From assembly GCA_910585735.1 (NCBI GenBank), contig CAJUEU010000003.1:30501-94500 (forward strand): 64,000 nt of DNA, read 5' to 3'. Below, in pieces: positions 31,698-40,691 of the stretch; within the stretch, counting starts at the first letter, position 1; each line of letters begins with the position of its first letter. The translations under genes were made by a program, and so were the position numbers. The notes beneath the pieces are model-generated. The model saw nothing but the letters and a program-made list of their open reading frames with translations, did not search any database and was not told the DNA's origin. The stretch is from an uncultured Oscillospiraceae bacterium (GTDB lineage: Bacteria > Bacillota > Clostridia > Oscillospirales > Oscillospiraceae).

Positions 31698-32270
31698 TCA
31701 GCAAAATGTGATGCCGTTCTCGCTCATGGCGGCGATGCGGGCCAGGGACTCCACCCGGAGGCCGGACTGGCGCAGGAGGTCGCCCCCGGGCTGGAAAGCC
31801 TTCTCAATGCAGATCCCCGCGCCCACCAGGTCGGCCCCCGACTGGTGGACAATGTCCATGAGGCCCTGGAGGGCGGCGCCGTTGGCCAGAAAATCGTCAA
31901 CGAGAAGCACCCGGTCGTTGGGGGAGAGGAATTCCTTGGCCACCATGACCTCGTAGTCGGTGCCGTGGGTAAAGGAATGGACCTGGGAGGTGTAGACGCT
32001 GCCGTCAATGTTTTTGGTCTTGCTCTTCTTGGCAAAAAGGACGGGAACGCCGAAGCACTGGGCCACGATACAGGCAATGCCAATGCCTGAAGCCTCGATG
32101 GTAAGGATCTTGGTGATCCCTTCACCGCCAAAAAGGCGGAAAAATTCCTTGCCCATCTCGTTGCAAAGGTCTACGTCGATCTGGTGGTTGAGAAAGCTAT
32201 CCACTTTAAGTACGGAGCCGTGCTCCCGGATCTTGCCATCCTTGCGGATACGGTCTTCTAAAAGCTGCAT
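31698..32270 (-). CDS. xpt: Xanthine phosphoribosyltransferase
   Basis: 190 residues, the normal Xpt length. It opens MQLLEDRIRKDGKIREHGSV, as family members do, and has ILTIEASGIGIACIVA and the PRPP-binding loop VLLVDDFLANGAALQG. It makes XMP from xanthine and PRPP in purine salvage. The start follows AAGGAGG. No purine riboswitch is visible upstream: the 5' region is taken up by a MITE-like repeat. No xanthine permease is adjacent. Confidence 0.95.
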   Translation of the reverse strand: MQLLEDRIRKDGKIREHGSVLKVDSFLNHQIDVDLCNEMGKEFFRLFGGEGITKILTIEASGIGIACIVAQCFGVPVLFAKKSKTKNIDGSVYTSQVHSFTHGTDYEVMVAKEFLSPNDRVLLVDDFLANGAALQGLMDIVHQSGADLVGAGICIEKAFQPGGDLLRQSGLRVESLARIAAMSENGITFC

Positions 32271-32313
32271 AGGGGTGAGCCTCCTTGATAGAGAATGAAG
32301 AGCTTTTCCATGG

Positions 32314-32486
32314 CCTCATCCGTCACGGCTTCGCCGTGCCACCTGTCTCGTCTTCGACTCGGTCAAATCGGTGGACGCGTGCCAGTGGCACGCACCGACC
32401 CGTAAACGGGGAAGGCTTATGACCATTCCTCTATTAGGCTTCCCCATTTATGGGGAAGCTGTCGAGTGAATGCGAGACTGATGAGG
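32314..32486. mobile_element. MITE-like repeat with terminal inverted repeats
   Basis: 173-bp non-coding element bounded by CCTCATC (32314) and GATGAGG (32486). Inside are CACGGCTTCGCCGTG, a CCAGTGGCACGC region, and TTCCCCATTTATGGGGAA. This organisation (TIR, short GC hairpins, TTCCCC/GGGGAA stem) is common for non-autonomous repeats in Oscillospiraceae genomes as I remember them. It fills the gap between the YitT gene and xpt. Confidence 0.6.
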
Positions 32487-32504
32487 CTATTGCAAATAAG
32501 TGCC

Positions 32505-33440
32505 TCAAGCCTGCAAAAAGCCTTTGCCAAAGATCTCGCTGGAGCTGGTGACCAGAATAAAAGCGTGGGGGTCGGTTTTCCGCAGGTGGGAGCGGAGCAG
32601 CACCGCCTGGTGGATGGACAGGACGGTGAGGACCACGTACTCGTCGTGGTGGGTGTAGGCCCCCTTGGCCTCCCAGATGGTGGCGCTGCGGTTCATGCCC
32701 TCAATAATAAACCGGCAGACATTCTCAGGGCTTCGGGTCACAACCATAAAGGCCTTCTTGCGGTTAAGAGAACCCATGACCCAGTCAATGATGACCGAGT
32801 TCAGGGTCAGGCCCAGCAGGGAGAAGAGGCCGGTCTCAATGTCGAAAACCAAAAGGGCGGCGGCGGCAATAAGCACGTTGGAAAAAAGGAGGGCGTTGCC
32901 GACATCCAGGCCGGAATACTTCCGCAGGATCATGGCCACGATGTCGGTGCCGCCGGTGGAGGCGTCAACGTGAAAGAGGAGAGCGGCTCCAATGGCCGGG
33001 AGGAGGATGCCAAAAAAAAGCTCCAGCATTTTTTGATTGGTGAGGGGGGCGGACAGGGGACAGACCCACTCAAATACCTGGACCAGGCCGGTATAGAGCA
33101 CGGTGCAGTAGATGGTGCGGAAGCCAAAGCCCTTATCCAGGACCAGAAAGCCCATGACCAGAAAGATCACATTGAGAATGGTGTTCATGGTGCTGGAGGT
33201 GATGACCTCAGAGGAGATGAGGTTGCCCAGCAGCACCGAAAGGCCCGCGACGCCGCCGGTGGAAAAATGGTTGGGGAACTTAAAGAAGTAGACGCCCACC
33301 GCCACGAGAACCGAACCCGTGGTCATCACGAGAAAGGTCTTGAGCTGCTCACGGAGGGAGGAGCTTCGGGTGGGAGAGGACTTGGGCGGCTGTGGCTTCT
33401 GGGACTGGGGCTGAACGGGTTGGATAGAATCGTTCTCCAT
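32505..33440 (-). CDS. YitT family membrane protein (DUF2179 C-terminal domain)
   Basis: 311 residues. A Pro/Ser/Gln-rich N-terminus (1-30) precedes five or six membrane segments with the family motif FKFPNHFSTGGVAGLSVLLG and DASTGGTDIVAMIL. The soluble C-terminal domain (about 225-311) with AFMVVTRSPENVCRFIIEG and TVLSIHQAVLLRSHLRKTDP is the DUF2179 module, likely a small-molecule or nucleotide sensor. Function is unknown for the family. Start follows GGGAGGCG. It follows the SLH-GH18 gene by 24 bp on the minus strand, so they may share a transcript. Confidence 0.88.
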   Translation of the reverse strand: MENDSIQPVQPQSQKPQPPKSSPTRSSSLREQLKTFLVMTTGSVLVAVGVYFFKFPNHFSTGGVAGLSVLLGNLISSEVITSSTMNTILNVIFLVMGFLVLDKGFGFRTIYCTVLYTGLVQVFEWVCPLSAPLTNQKMLELFFGILLPAIGAALLFHVDASTGGTDIVAMILRKYSGLDVGNALLFSNVLIAAAALLVFDIETGLFSLLGLTLNSVIIDWVMGSLNRKKAFMVVTRSPENVCRFIIEGMNRSATIWEAKGAYTHHDEYVVLTVLSIHQAVLLRSHLRKTDPHAFILVTSSSEIFGKGFLQA

Positions 33441-33464
33441 AGGGGTCGCCTCCCAAATAAATAC

Positions 33465-35126
33465 TTACCGGCCGGTAAAGACCGTCCAGACATCATAGTG
33501 TTCCAGATCAGGATAGATGGGGATGGTGCCCAGCCGCCAGACCGACACGCCGGTGACGCCGAAGAGCTTGGCCAGGGAGAGCTTGGCGTCCACGCTTTGA
33601 GCGTTTTCAAACCACAGCTTATAGTGTTCGCCATCCTCGGTGGTATATTCGATATACGCATTGCGGCTTTCCGCATCCCAGGTGTAGACCGTGTCCTCCT
33701 GGTTCAGACGCTGGGCGATGGTGGTGGGGCCGGGGTGGTAGATGGTGCGCTCGACAAGGAGACCGTTTTCATCCACGTGGAAGCCCGCGGTACCAAAGGA
33801 GATCTGGAGGGCGAGCTTGCTCTTGTCCTGGACCCCGGTATCCGGGTCGGTAATGTGCTGGAGGGCGGTATAAACACGGTCAATGGGAGTTACCGGGCTG
33901 TGGGTGCGGTCGGTGCCCAGATAGTACTCCGGGATGGAGGTCCACTGGTAATCATGGGCCATGAGGATCACCTTGTCACAGTGCTCCCCGATCTCCCGGT
34001 AGTCGTAGCCCTTGTACCAGTCGTCGGGAGGAACGCAGACCCAGAGGGGCTTGTCCGGGGGGAGAGCGGCGCGGAGGTCGGCTAAAAACCGAACAAAGGC
34101 GTCTTTATAGGTCTCGGTCCGCAGGCCCTCAAAGTCAATGGTGAGGCCGGCGTAATCCCCTGAGACGGCCACCAGGGCGTCAATGGCGGCGTAGGCGGTC
34201 TCTTCGGAGGAGAGAAGGAGTTCCAGTACGCTGGTGGCGGTTCCGTCGGCCAGGGTCACGGTTTTATTGGTGTCGGCGTAAACATTCAGGTTGTAAGGGA
34301 GCTCAGCCTGGGCAAACCGTTCCAGGGCAGGGGTGGGGTCCTTGGGGATCACCCAGTCGTTGCCTCCCGCCGAGGTGGAGTTGATCCAGGGGCCGTTCTC
34401 CGGGTCGACGCACAGACGGGCCCAGCCTACGCTGAGGGCGTCCAAGTCCTCCACACAGTCGATCTGGCTGTAAGAGGAGAAGGCGTAGAAGGCGTGGAGC
34501 CAGTCGAGCCTGGAGGTATAACGCTCGTAGACCCGGACCAGCATGGCGGCGGCCTGCTCCCGGGGGGCGGAGTCGTGGGGAAGGAACACGGTGGTCCCCT
34601 CGGGGCCGGGGGTGCCGTTGGTCATGCCAATGTCCCGGGCTACCGTGATGTAGCCGATGTGTTCGGTGACGTCGGGGAAGGGAGGGTCGGAATTTTCCAG
34701 ACTTTGAGCCAGCGGGTCCAAATCCAGGGCCTTTACCAGCATGACGGCCATCTCCTCCCGGGAGATGGGATCCCCGGGGCGGAAGTGGGCGGCGGGGTCG
34801 GCCACGCCGTGCTCCGCGGCGGCGGTGATAAAGCCCTTGGCCCAGTGGCTCTGGATGTCGGGGATGTCCACTACGGCAGGGTCGGCCTCCTCCCAGCCCA
34901 TCATCCGGCACAGGACGGTGACGAACTCAGCACGGCTCATGTCCCGGCCCACTCCGAAGGTGCCGTCGGAGTAGCCGTGCATCAGGCCATACTGGTCGGC
35001 CTTTTCAATGACCTCCTTAGCCCAGTGGGCTTCGGCGTCCGAAAAGGCCAAAGCGGAGGGTGCGGCCACGGCCAAAAGGGAAGCCATCAGCAGGGTGGCG
35101 GTGATTTGTTTCAGACGAAAAAGCAT
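33465..35126 (-). CDS. Secreted SLH-domain protein with a GH18-like glycosidase domain
   Basis: 553 residues from the ATG at 35126 with AAGGAGG upstream. A Sec signal peptide ends at SALA. Three SLH repeats follow (about 28-70, 90-130, 152-195): HWAKEVIEKADQYGLMHGYS, then HWAKGFITAAAEHGVAD, then VARDIGMTNGTPG. Residues about 215-550 form a GH18/YaaH-like barrel; the catalytic strand reads YAGLTIDFEGLR, keeping the acid Glu and the adjacent Asp of DxxDxDxE but not the first two Asp. VILMAHDYQW and the late GVSVWRLGT are also typical. It is probably a surface glycosidase acting on peptidoglycan or chitin-like glycan, held to the wall by SLH domains. Confidence 0.85.
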   Translation of the reverse strand: MLFRLKQITATLLMASLLAVAAPSALAFSDAEAHWAKEVIEKADQYGLMHGYSDGTFGVGRDMSRAEFVTVLCRMMGWEEADPAVVDIPDIQSHWAKGFITAAAEHGVADPAAHFRPGDPISREEMAVMLVKALDLDPLAQSLENSDPPFPDVTEHIGYITVARDIGMTNGTPGPEGTTVFLPHDSAPREQAAAMLVRVYERYTSRLDWLHAFYAFSSYSQIDCVEDLDALSVGWARLCVDPENGPWINSTSAGGNDWVIPKDPTPALERFAQAELPYNLNVYADTNKTVTLADGTATSVLELLLSSEETAYAAIDALVAVSGDYAGLTIDFEGLRTETYKDAFVRFLADLRAALPPDKPLWVCVPPDDWYKGYDYREIGEHCDKVILMAHDYQWTSIPEYYLGTDRTHSPVTPIDRVYTALQHITDPDTGVQDKSKLALQISFGTAGFHVDENGLLVERTIYHPGPTTIAQRLNQEDTVYTWDAESRNAYIEYTTEDGEHYKLWFENAQSVDAKLSLAKLFGVTGVSVWRLGTIPIYPDLEHYDVWTVFTGR

Positions 35127-35223
35127 AGGGACCTCCTTGTGCGGGGGGTGAAGGGAATAGGGACCCATTTTCTATATTCGAAATTATAGCACGCTTCGAC
35201 AGGGGGAACAAGTGGGAAAATAA

Positions 35224-35266
35224 AAAACAGTTGGTATTCTTTGCGGAAAAGAATACCAACTGTTTT
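35224..35266. terminator. Terminator of the condensation-like gene
   Basis: 19-bp perfect stem (35224-35242 with 35248-35266) around CAGTTGGTATTC, T-runs on both strands. It lies after the stop at 35281 and before the SLH-GH18 gene. Confidence 0.9.
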
Positions 35267-35280
35267 GATGAGAGGGAGAT

Positions 35281-36561
35281 TTAGAGCGGGGAGGCGTAGA
35301 CGGCCAGAGCTCCTGCCATGGCGTCCAGCATGGACTGGAGGAGGGCAGCGTCCTCCCGGGTGTACTGGCCCACCACGACCAGGGAGCAGGCACCATCAAA
35401 GCTGGCGGCCGAAATCTGCATCCCGGGCTTTTTCTTCAGGGGACCACCAAAAAGTCCGCCGGTGGGGACCAGGTCTCCCAGGGCCAGGGGCGCGCAGGGG
35501 ATGTTGCCCAGATTGGTCAGCCCCAGAGACATGGAGCCGTACAGCTTTCCGGCGACCTGGAGAAGAAGCCCCATGGGGAGGGTCCGGGCGGCGCCGTGGA
35601 GAAGGGGCATTCCGTAAAGGCCGGCGAGAGGGTCCTCCTTGGCGGTCCGGGTCTGGGCGGCCACCTGGGAGAGAATATCCGAAAAGGGAATCTCCCGGGT
35701 CAGCTCCAGGCAGGTGGGAAGGGAGCCCGAGAGGTTGCACAGACCCTCAGATTCTCCGCCGGGACAGTGGCGGCGCAGGTCCATCATGGAGGTGATCCCA
35801 ATGGGATGGGACAGGTCGGCGCCGGGAAGGGAAGCGTAGGCGTGGTAGCAGGAGGCCAGGAGCAGGTCGTTGGCGGTGGCGCCGGCCGCCTTGGCGTTCT
35901 GCCGGGCCTGGGTCATGACGGAAGCGGGGATCAAAACATGAGTCAGGCTGCGCAGGCCGGGCCGGGACACGGGAAAGGGGAAAGAGGAGCTGGCTGAGGA
36001 AAAGGGATTTTTGAGAAGAGAGAAAAGTTCCTTGGGGCTAAAATGCCGGTAGACCTGTTCGGCGGCCCGACTACCGTTTTTCACTTCCAGGCCTGCGGCG
36101 GTCCCGGTATCCTGAAGAAGCCGGTAAGCTTGGGCCAGCTTCTCCAGCAGATATTTCCCGTCGCCTCCATCTACGCAGAGATGACTGATGGTAACAACGA
36201 CCGCACAGCAATCCGGCCCCTGGACCAGAGAGCAAAGGAGCTGGGCCTTACTGTCGGGAGCGATGGGGAGAAGGGCAAGGCTTTGGGCGGTGGGGCCAGG
36301 GTCTCCAGCTGTCTCCACGTATTGAAAAAAGTGGCTGTCCTCAAGATCGTTGTTTATATGCCAGTGAGCGCCAAGGCTGTCCGAGAAAAAGGAGGCGTGA
36401 AGAATGTCCACACGCTCTACCAGGGTCCGAACGGCGTCCCGGAGAAGCTCCGGGGCGGGGTGACCGGGGTAGTAGAGAAGAAAGCGGATGGTATTATCGT
36501 TAAACTCGTGGACCAGGTACTGGGCCTTTTCGCCGGAGCCAGCCAAAAGAAATTTATCCAT
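35281..36561 (-). CDS. Condensation-domain-fold acyltransferase-like protein
   Basis: 426 residues. The fold of the CoA-dependent acyltransferase superfamily (condensation domains, alcohol acetyltransferases, PapA) is suggested by HEFNDNTIRFLLYY near the N-terminus, TISHLCVDGGDGKYLLEKLA at about 131-150 and a late SLGLTNLGNI segment. The catalytic HHxxxDG motif is present as SHLCVDG, with the first His replaced by Ser but the catalytic second His and Asp-Gly retained. No carrier-protein or adenylation domain is nearby, so a free-standing lipid or glycan acyltransferase is more likely than a peptide synthetase. Start follows GGGGAGG. A consensus promoter lies upstream at 36604-36632. Confidence 0.68.
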   Translation of the reverse strand: MDKFLLAGSGEKAQYLVHEFNDNTIRFLLYYPGHPAPELLRDAVRTLVERVDILHASFFSDSLGAHWHINNDLEDSHFFQYVETAGDPGPTAQSLALLPIAPDSKAQLLCSLVQGPDCCAVVVTISHLCVDGGDGKYLLEKLAQAYRLLQDTGTAAGLEVKNGSRAAEQVYRHFSPKELFSLLKNPFSSASSSFPFPVSRPGLRSLTHVLIPASVMTQARQNAKAAGATANDLLLASCYHAYASLPGADLSHPIGITSMMDLRRHCPGGESEGLCNLSGSLPTCLELTREIPFSDILSQVAAQTRTAKEDPLAGLYGMPLLHGAARTLPMGLLLQVAGKLYGSMSLGLTNLGNIPCAPLALGDLVPTGGLFGGPLKKKPGMQISAASFDGACSLVVVGQYTREDAALLQSMLDAMAGALAVYASPL

Positions 36562-36603
36562 AAGGACCTCCCCAACAGCATGAAATCAATAATGAGTAGG
36601 CCA

Positions 36604-36632
36604 ATTATAGTGAAAAGGCTCCAAAAATGCAA
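36604..36632 (-). promoter_or_regulatory. Promoter of the condensation-like gene
   Basis: On the minus strand TTGCAT (36632-36627), 17-bp spacer, TATAAT (36609-36604), about 43 bp before the start codon. Confidence 0.72.
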
Positions 36633-36717
36633 TAGGAACTGGGGATATAAAACAAATACAAGGAAAATGTTGAAAAGATAATGAACAACATCGGGAGAAA
36701 CGTTGAAAAGGCAAGGG

Positions 36718-39300
36718 TTATCTGCGATGGAAGGCCTTTCCAACCTCACAGATCACCACCGGGGCGACGGCCAGAAGAAGGACCACTCCCCATTCCAGAG
36801 GGCTGAGGGGCACGGTCTGGAAGATCTTCTGGAGGGGAGGAAGGGTAAGTACCGAAAGCTGCATGATAAGGCCCACCAAAAAAGCCTTGTTCATGGCGGG
36901 GTTGGAAAAGACTCCGATGTGGAAGAGAGAGTGGCCTTCGCTGCGGACGTCAAAGGCGTGGAAGAGCTGGCAGAGGGTGAGGGTGGCGAAGGCCATGGTG
37001 TTGGCGGCCGAGGCGGCCTCGCCGGGGCCGGAAAGCACGTATTCGCCCAAGGCGTAGGCCGTCAGGGTAAGAGCACCCACCATGAGACCCTGCCAGAGGA
37101 GACGCAGGGAGAACTGCCGGGTAAACAGGCTTTCCCCTGCCGGACGGGGCTTCTGGTCCATGACCCCATCTTCTACCGGCTCCACTCCCAGGGCCAGAGC
37201 GGGAAGGGAGTCGGTGACCAGATTGAGCCAGAGGAGCTGGACCGGCATAAGGGGCATTTGACGGAAATTGAGGACGGTGGCCACGAAAATGGTAAAGAGC
37301 TCCCCAATGTTGCAGGAAAGAAGGTAGTGGATGGCCTTGCGGATGTTGGCATAGATCCCCCGTCCCTGAGCCACCGCCGAGACGATGGTGGCAAAATTGT
37401 CGTCGGTGAGGACCATATCGGCCGCTCCTTTGGCTACATCGGTGCCCGTTTTCCCCATGGCACAGCCAATGTGGGCGGCCCGGAGGGCGGGGGCGTCGTT
37501 GACCCCATCCCCGGTCATGGCCACCACCCGACCCTTTTTCCGCCAGGCCTCCACGATGCGGGTCTTATGCTCCGGGGAGACCCGGGCAAAGACGGAGAAT
37601 TTCTCAATGTCCTGCTCCAGAAGCTCCTGAGGCATGAAGTCCAGCTCAGCTCCCGTTACCGCCAGGTCTCCGTCCCGGTATATGCCCAGCTCCTTTGCGA
37701 TGGCCACGGCGGTGAGCCGGTGGTCCCCGGTGATCATCACCGGCTTGACCCCGGCGGTGCGGCACTGGGCCACGGCGGCCTTGACCTCGGCCCGGGGCGG
37801 GTCCATCATGCCCATAAGGCCTAAAAAGGTGAGGCTTGTCTCCAAGGCCTGGGAGGTGAGGGGAGAGGGGAGGGTCTCCAGGTCCCGGTAAGCGACTCCA
37901 AGCACCCGCAGGGCTTGGCGGGACATGCTGTTGATGGTGTCCCGGGCGGCGGAGAGCTGGGCATGGGAGAGGCCCGAGCGGGCCAGCAGTATGTCGGGGG
38001 CGCCTTTGACATAGACCCGAAAGCCACCCCCCTCCCGGGGATGGACGGTGGACATGAGCTTTCTCTCGGAATCAAAGGGAAGTTCGGCCACCCGGGGAAA
38101 GGCCTTGTCCAGGTCGGCCTTCCAAAGTCCCTCCTGGGAGGCGGCTTCCACCAGGGCGATCTCGGTGGGATCCCCTATGGGACCGCATTCCCCCAGGGCC
38201 GCGTCACAGCAGAGGGCCGCGGCGGTGAGGAGCTGCCTGCGGTCGGTCCCCGGCGGGGTCCAGGTCTGGCGGACCGTCATTCTGTTTTGGGTGAGGGTGC
38301 CTGTCTTATCCGAGCAGATCACCCCGGCGCAGCCCAGGGTCTCTACGGCGGGGAGCTTTTTCACAATGGCCCCCTCCTTGGCCAGCCGCTGGACCCCAAG
38401 GGCTAGGACGATGGTAACGATGGCGGGGAGCCCTTCAGGGATGGCCGCCACCGCCAGGGAGACGGCGGTCATGAACATGGAGAGAAGGTCCCGCCCTTCC
38501 AAAAGTCCCACCCCGAACATAACGGCGCAGACGCACAGGCAGATGAAGGAGAGGGTTTTGGAGATCTCACCCATCTTGTGCTGGAGGGGGGTCTCCCGGT
38601 CCTCCTGGTCCAGAAGCAGGTTGGCCACCCGGCCCACCTCGCTGTCCATGCCGGTGGACACCACCACTCCCACGGCCCGGCCGGCGGTGATGATGGTGGA
38701 GCCGATGACCATAGTAGCCCGGTCGGCCAGGGGGGTCTCCCGAGGGAGGGCGCCGCCGACGTTTTTGTCCACCGGCACCGATTCCCCCGTCATGGCCGAC
38801 TCATCCGCTTTGAGAGAAAAAGCCTCCAGAAGCCGGGCGTCGGCGGGAACAAGGTCCCCGGCCTCCAGGCGGATGACATCCCCGGGGACCACCTGGGCAG
38901 CGGGGAGCTTTTGCTCATTTCCCTCCCGGAGCACCCTGGCCATGGGAGCCGACATGCCCTGGAGGGCCTCCAAAGCCTTCTGGGCGCTGTTTTCCTGAGA
39001 GATGGAAATGATGGCGTTCACCACGACGATGAGAAGGATAATGGCGCTGTCCAGCCAGTCCTCCCCTCCACTGGACCAGAGGGAGAGGGCGGCCGCCCCC
39101 AAAAGTACCAGGATCATGGGGTCCTTTAGCTGGTCCCACAGCCGAAGAAGAAGGGGCCGGGGCGGTTTGCCTTTAAGGGTATTCGGGCCATATGTCTCCA
39201 GGCGGGCCCGGGCATCCGGGGCCGAAAGGCCCCGGCGGGGGTCAGCTTTGACCCGGGAGATGGTCTCCTCTTGGGTAAGGGTGTGCCAGTCCGTCATCAT
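36718..39300 (-). CDS. Calcium-translocating P-type ATPase (SERCA/PMCA type)
   Basis: 860 residues with P-type hallmarks: TGESVPV (actuator loop, near 170), the phosphorylated Asp in CSDKTGTLTQNRM (about 331), and TGDGVNDAPALR in the hinge. Ten membrane segments fit. Calcium-site residues match SERCA: PEGLPAIV in M4, NIGE in HYLLSCNIGELFTIF (M5) and NLVTDSLPALALGVEP in M6. It pumps Ca2+ out of the cell using ATP. The N-terminus (WHTLTQEETISRVKADPRRG) is the usual cation-ATPase N domain. The first of two adjacent ATG codons is used. It is downstream of the response-regulator pair on the minus strand after a 63-bp gap. Confidence 0.94.
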   Translation of the reverse strand: MMTDWHTLTQEETISRVKADPRRGLSAPDARARLETYGPNTLKGKPPRPLLLRLWDQLKDPMILVLLGAAALSLWSSGGEDWLDSAIILLIVVVNAIISISQENSAQKALEALQGMSAPMARVLREGNEQKLPAAQVVPGDVIRLEAGDLVPADARLLEAFSLKADESAMTGESVPVDKNVGGALPRETPLADRATMVIGSTIITAGRAVGVVVSTGMDSEVGRVANLLLDQEDRETPLQHKMGEISKTLSFICLCVCAVMFGVGLLEGRDLLSMFMTAVSLAVAAIPEGLPAIVTIVLALGVQRLAKEGAIVKKLPAVETLGCAGVICSDKTGTLTQNRMTVRQTWTPPGTDRRQLLTAAALCCDAALGECGPIGDPTEIALVEAASQEGLWKADLDKAFPRVAELPFDSERKLMSTVHPREGGGFRVYVKGAPDILLARSGLSHAQLSAARDTINSMSRQALRVLGVAYRDLETLPSPLTSQALETSLTFLGLMGMMDPPRAEVKAAVAQCRTAGVKPVMITGDHRLTAVAIAKELGIYRDGDLAVTGAELDFMPQELLEQDIEKFSVFARVSPEHKTRIVEAWRKKGRVVAMTGDGVNDAPALRAAHIGCAMGKTGTDVAKGAADMVLTDDNFATIVSAVAQGRGIYANIRKAIHYLLSCNIGELFTIFVATVLNFRQMPLMPVQLLWLNLVTDSLPALALGVEPVEDGVMDQKPRPAGESLFTRQFSLRLLWQGLMVGALTLTAYALGEYVLSGPGEAASAANTMAFATLTLCQLFHAFDVRSEGHSLFHIGVFSNPAMNKAFLVGLIMQLSVLTLPPLQKIFQTVPLSPLEWGVVLLLAVAPVVICEVGKAFHRR

Positions 39301-39363
39301 GGGCGCTCAGACCTTTCTTTGGAAAATTCTGACAGCACCATGATACAGGGCGGACTTGTCCGA

Positions 39364-40038
39364 TTACAAGGGAAACGTGGCGGCTTGGACCAAAGAAATC
39401 AGAAAGTCTTTTCCCGGCGCTTCCCGGGAAATTTGAGGCGGGAGAGCGGGGGAGGCGCGCAGCAGCCGGACACACCGCTCGACACTTCGGGCCACGGTGG
39501 TAGGCGGGAGCTTTTCCTCGGCGGAGAGCTGGAGATAGGCCTGCTTAAGAAGGGAGCAGCCGCCGGAGGAGAGAAGCTGGGCGCACCGGGCGGTAAGGAG
39601 AAAACCGGCGCGGCTTCGGGGAAGACCCAGCGTTTCCAGCAGGGCGCAGAGAGGCGCGAAAGACTCCTCTCCGCCGGAACGAGTAATGCGGCGGAGAAGC
39701 TCGGACCAGTCCACCGGCTTGAGAAAGACAAAGTCGGCTCCCGCGGCAAAGGCGGCCCGAGCCGCCGCCTGCCCGGAGGCCAGGGTGATCGCCCAGACAG
39801 GGATAGGCTTTCGCCGAAGCCGACAGCGGCGGATGAGCTCCAGACCGCTGAAGCCGGGGAGGACCAGCTCGGTGAGGATCAGGCCGGGAGAGGCGGAAAG
39901 AGCCAGAGAAAGGGCCTCAGGTCCATTGGCCGCGGGGAGGACCTCCAGTCCCGCGCCCGTCAAAAGGGCGGACGCAAGCATCCGCTGCTGGGGGGAGGGC
40001 TCCACCAAAAGGATCCGTTGGGGCGGCAGGAGGCTCAC
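39364..40038 (-). CDS. Spo0A-like regulator with a degenerate receiver domain
   Basis: 224 residues. The N-terminal 115 residues have the CheY fold pattern (RILLVEPSPQQRMLASALL, then ILTELVLPGFSG, then AITLASGQ, then FLKPVD), but the phosphorylated Asp is Glu57 and the acidic pair is EP instead of DD. It should therefore not be controlled by ordinary phosphorylation; Glu may mimic the active state. Residues about 128-195 resemble the Spo0A C-terminal domain (ETLGLPRSRAGFLLTARCAQ and KLPPTTVARSVERCVRLL). It overlaps the XRE gene upstream by 4 nt, so the two are translationally coupled. Confidence 0.7.
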   Translation of the reverse strand: MSLLPPQRILLVEPSPQQRMLASALLTGAGLEVLPAANGPEALSLALSASPGLILTELVLPGFSGLELIRRCRLRRKPIPVWAITLASGQAAARAAFAAGADFVFLKPVDWSELLRRITRSGGEESFAPLCALLETLGLPRSRAGFLLTARCAQLLSSGGCSLLKQAYLQLSAEEKLPPTTVARSVERCVRLLRASPALPPQISREAPGKDFLISLVQAATFPL

Positions 40039-40406
40039 GGCTCGGGAGCGATGGCGTCCAGCAGCTGCCGAAGGCCGATGATCATGCCGGAGAGAAGCTC
40101 CCGGTCAATGGGCTTCATGGAGGAAAGGTAGTCGGCCGCCAGAGCGGCGGTCTCCTGCGCGGGAGACCGGCCAAAAATCAGATAATCGCAGGATACCCCA
40201 AGGGCGGTGGCCAGACGGCCAAGCTTTACCATGGTCATACTCTGTTCTCCTTTCTCAAGCTGCGTGAGAAATTGAACCGAAGTCTCAGCGGCTTCGGCCA
40301 CCTGTTCCAGAGTCAGACGCTTGGACTTACGGGCCAGCCGGATCCGCTGGCCGATTTTGCGTTGCTCCGCCAGATCACGGAGCCGGTCGTCTTTTTGTCT
40401 TGACAT
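40035..40406 (-). CDS. XRE-family helix-turn-helix regulator
   Basis: 123 residues from the ATG at 40406, with AAGGAGG upstream. Its Cro/C1 domain spans about 17-75: IGQRIRLARKSKRLTLEQVA, then ETSVQFLTQLEKGEQSMTMV, then LGRLATALGVSCDYLIFG. The C-terminal helical tail (LSSMKPIDRELLSGMIIGLR) may dimerise. It is the first gene of a two-gene unit with the degenerate Spo0A-like protein. The 228-bp region between it and the divergent glmU contains the glmU promoter and probably its own. Confidence 0.88.
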   Translation of the reverse strand: MSRQKDDRLRDLAEQRKIGQRIRLARKSKRLTLEQVAEAAETSVQFLTQLEKGEQSMTMVKLGRLATALGVSCDYLIFGRSPAQETAALAADYLSSMKPIDRELLSGMIIGLRQLLDAIAPEP

Positions 40407-40616
40407 AGCGATAGCCTCCTTAGAGTCCGCCAAAGGGCGGACATGATAGCTATAGCTTGCCACAATTATGATGGAAAGGAATCAATGAAAACTGATAACT
40501 TATACAGCAATAAAATTGGAACGGGCAAAAATTTAAGGGAAAAAGACAGAAGCGGCGGGAAGAAACAGGTTCCGTAAGGAGGGGAAAGAAAAAATTATAC
40601 AAAATTCTGGATTTCC

Positions 40617-40646
40617 TTTGCATTTCCCGCCTTCTTTTGCTATAAT
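40617..40646 (+). promoter_or_regulatory. Promoter of the glmU-prs unit
   Basis: TTTGCA (40617-40622), 18-bp spacer, TATAAT (40641-40646), 45 bp before the selected glmU start. Confidence 0.68.
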
Positions 40647-40691
40647 AATAGTAATTGAAATTTGGCCTGTGGGCCCATGGGAGTGATGACA

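Noticed and set aside
32271..32504. Purine riboswitch before xpt
   Set aside because: The region is filled by a MITE-like repeat with no purine-aptamer core.
39409..39434. CTTCCCGGGAAATT resembling a Noc-binding site (NBS)
   Set aside because: It lies within a coding region, is a single site, and NBS are normally many and spread over the chromosome; one match proves nothing.
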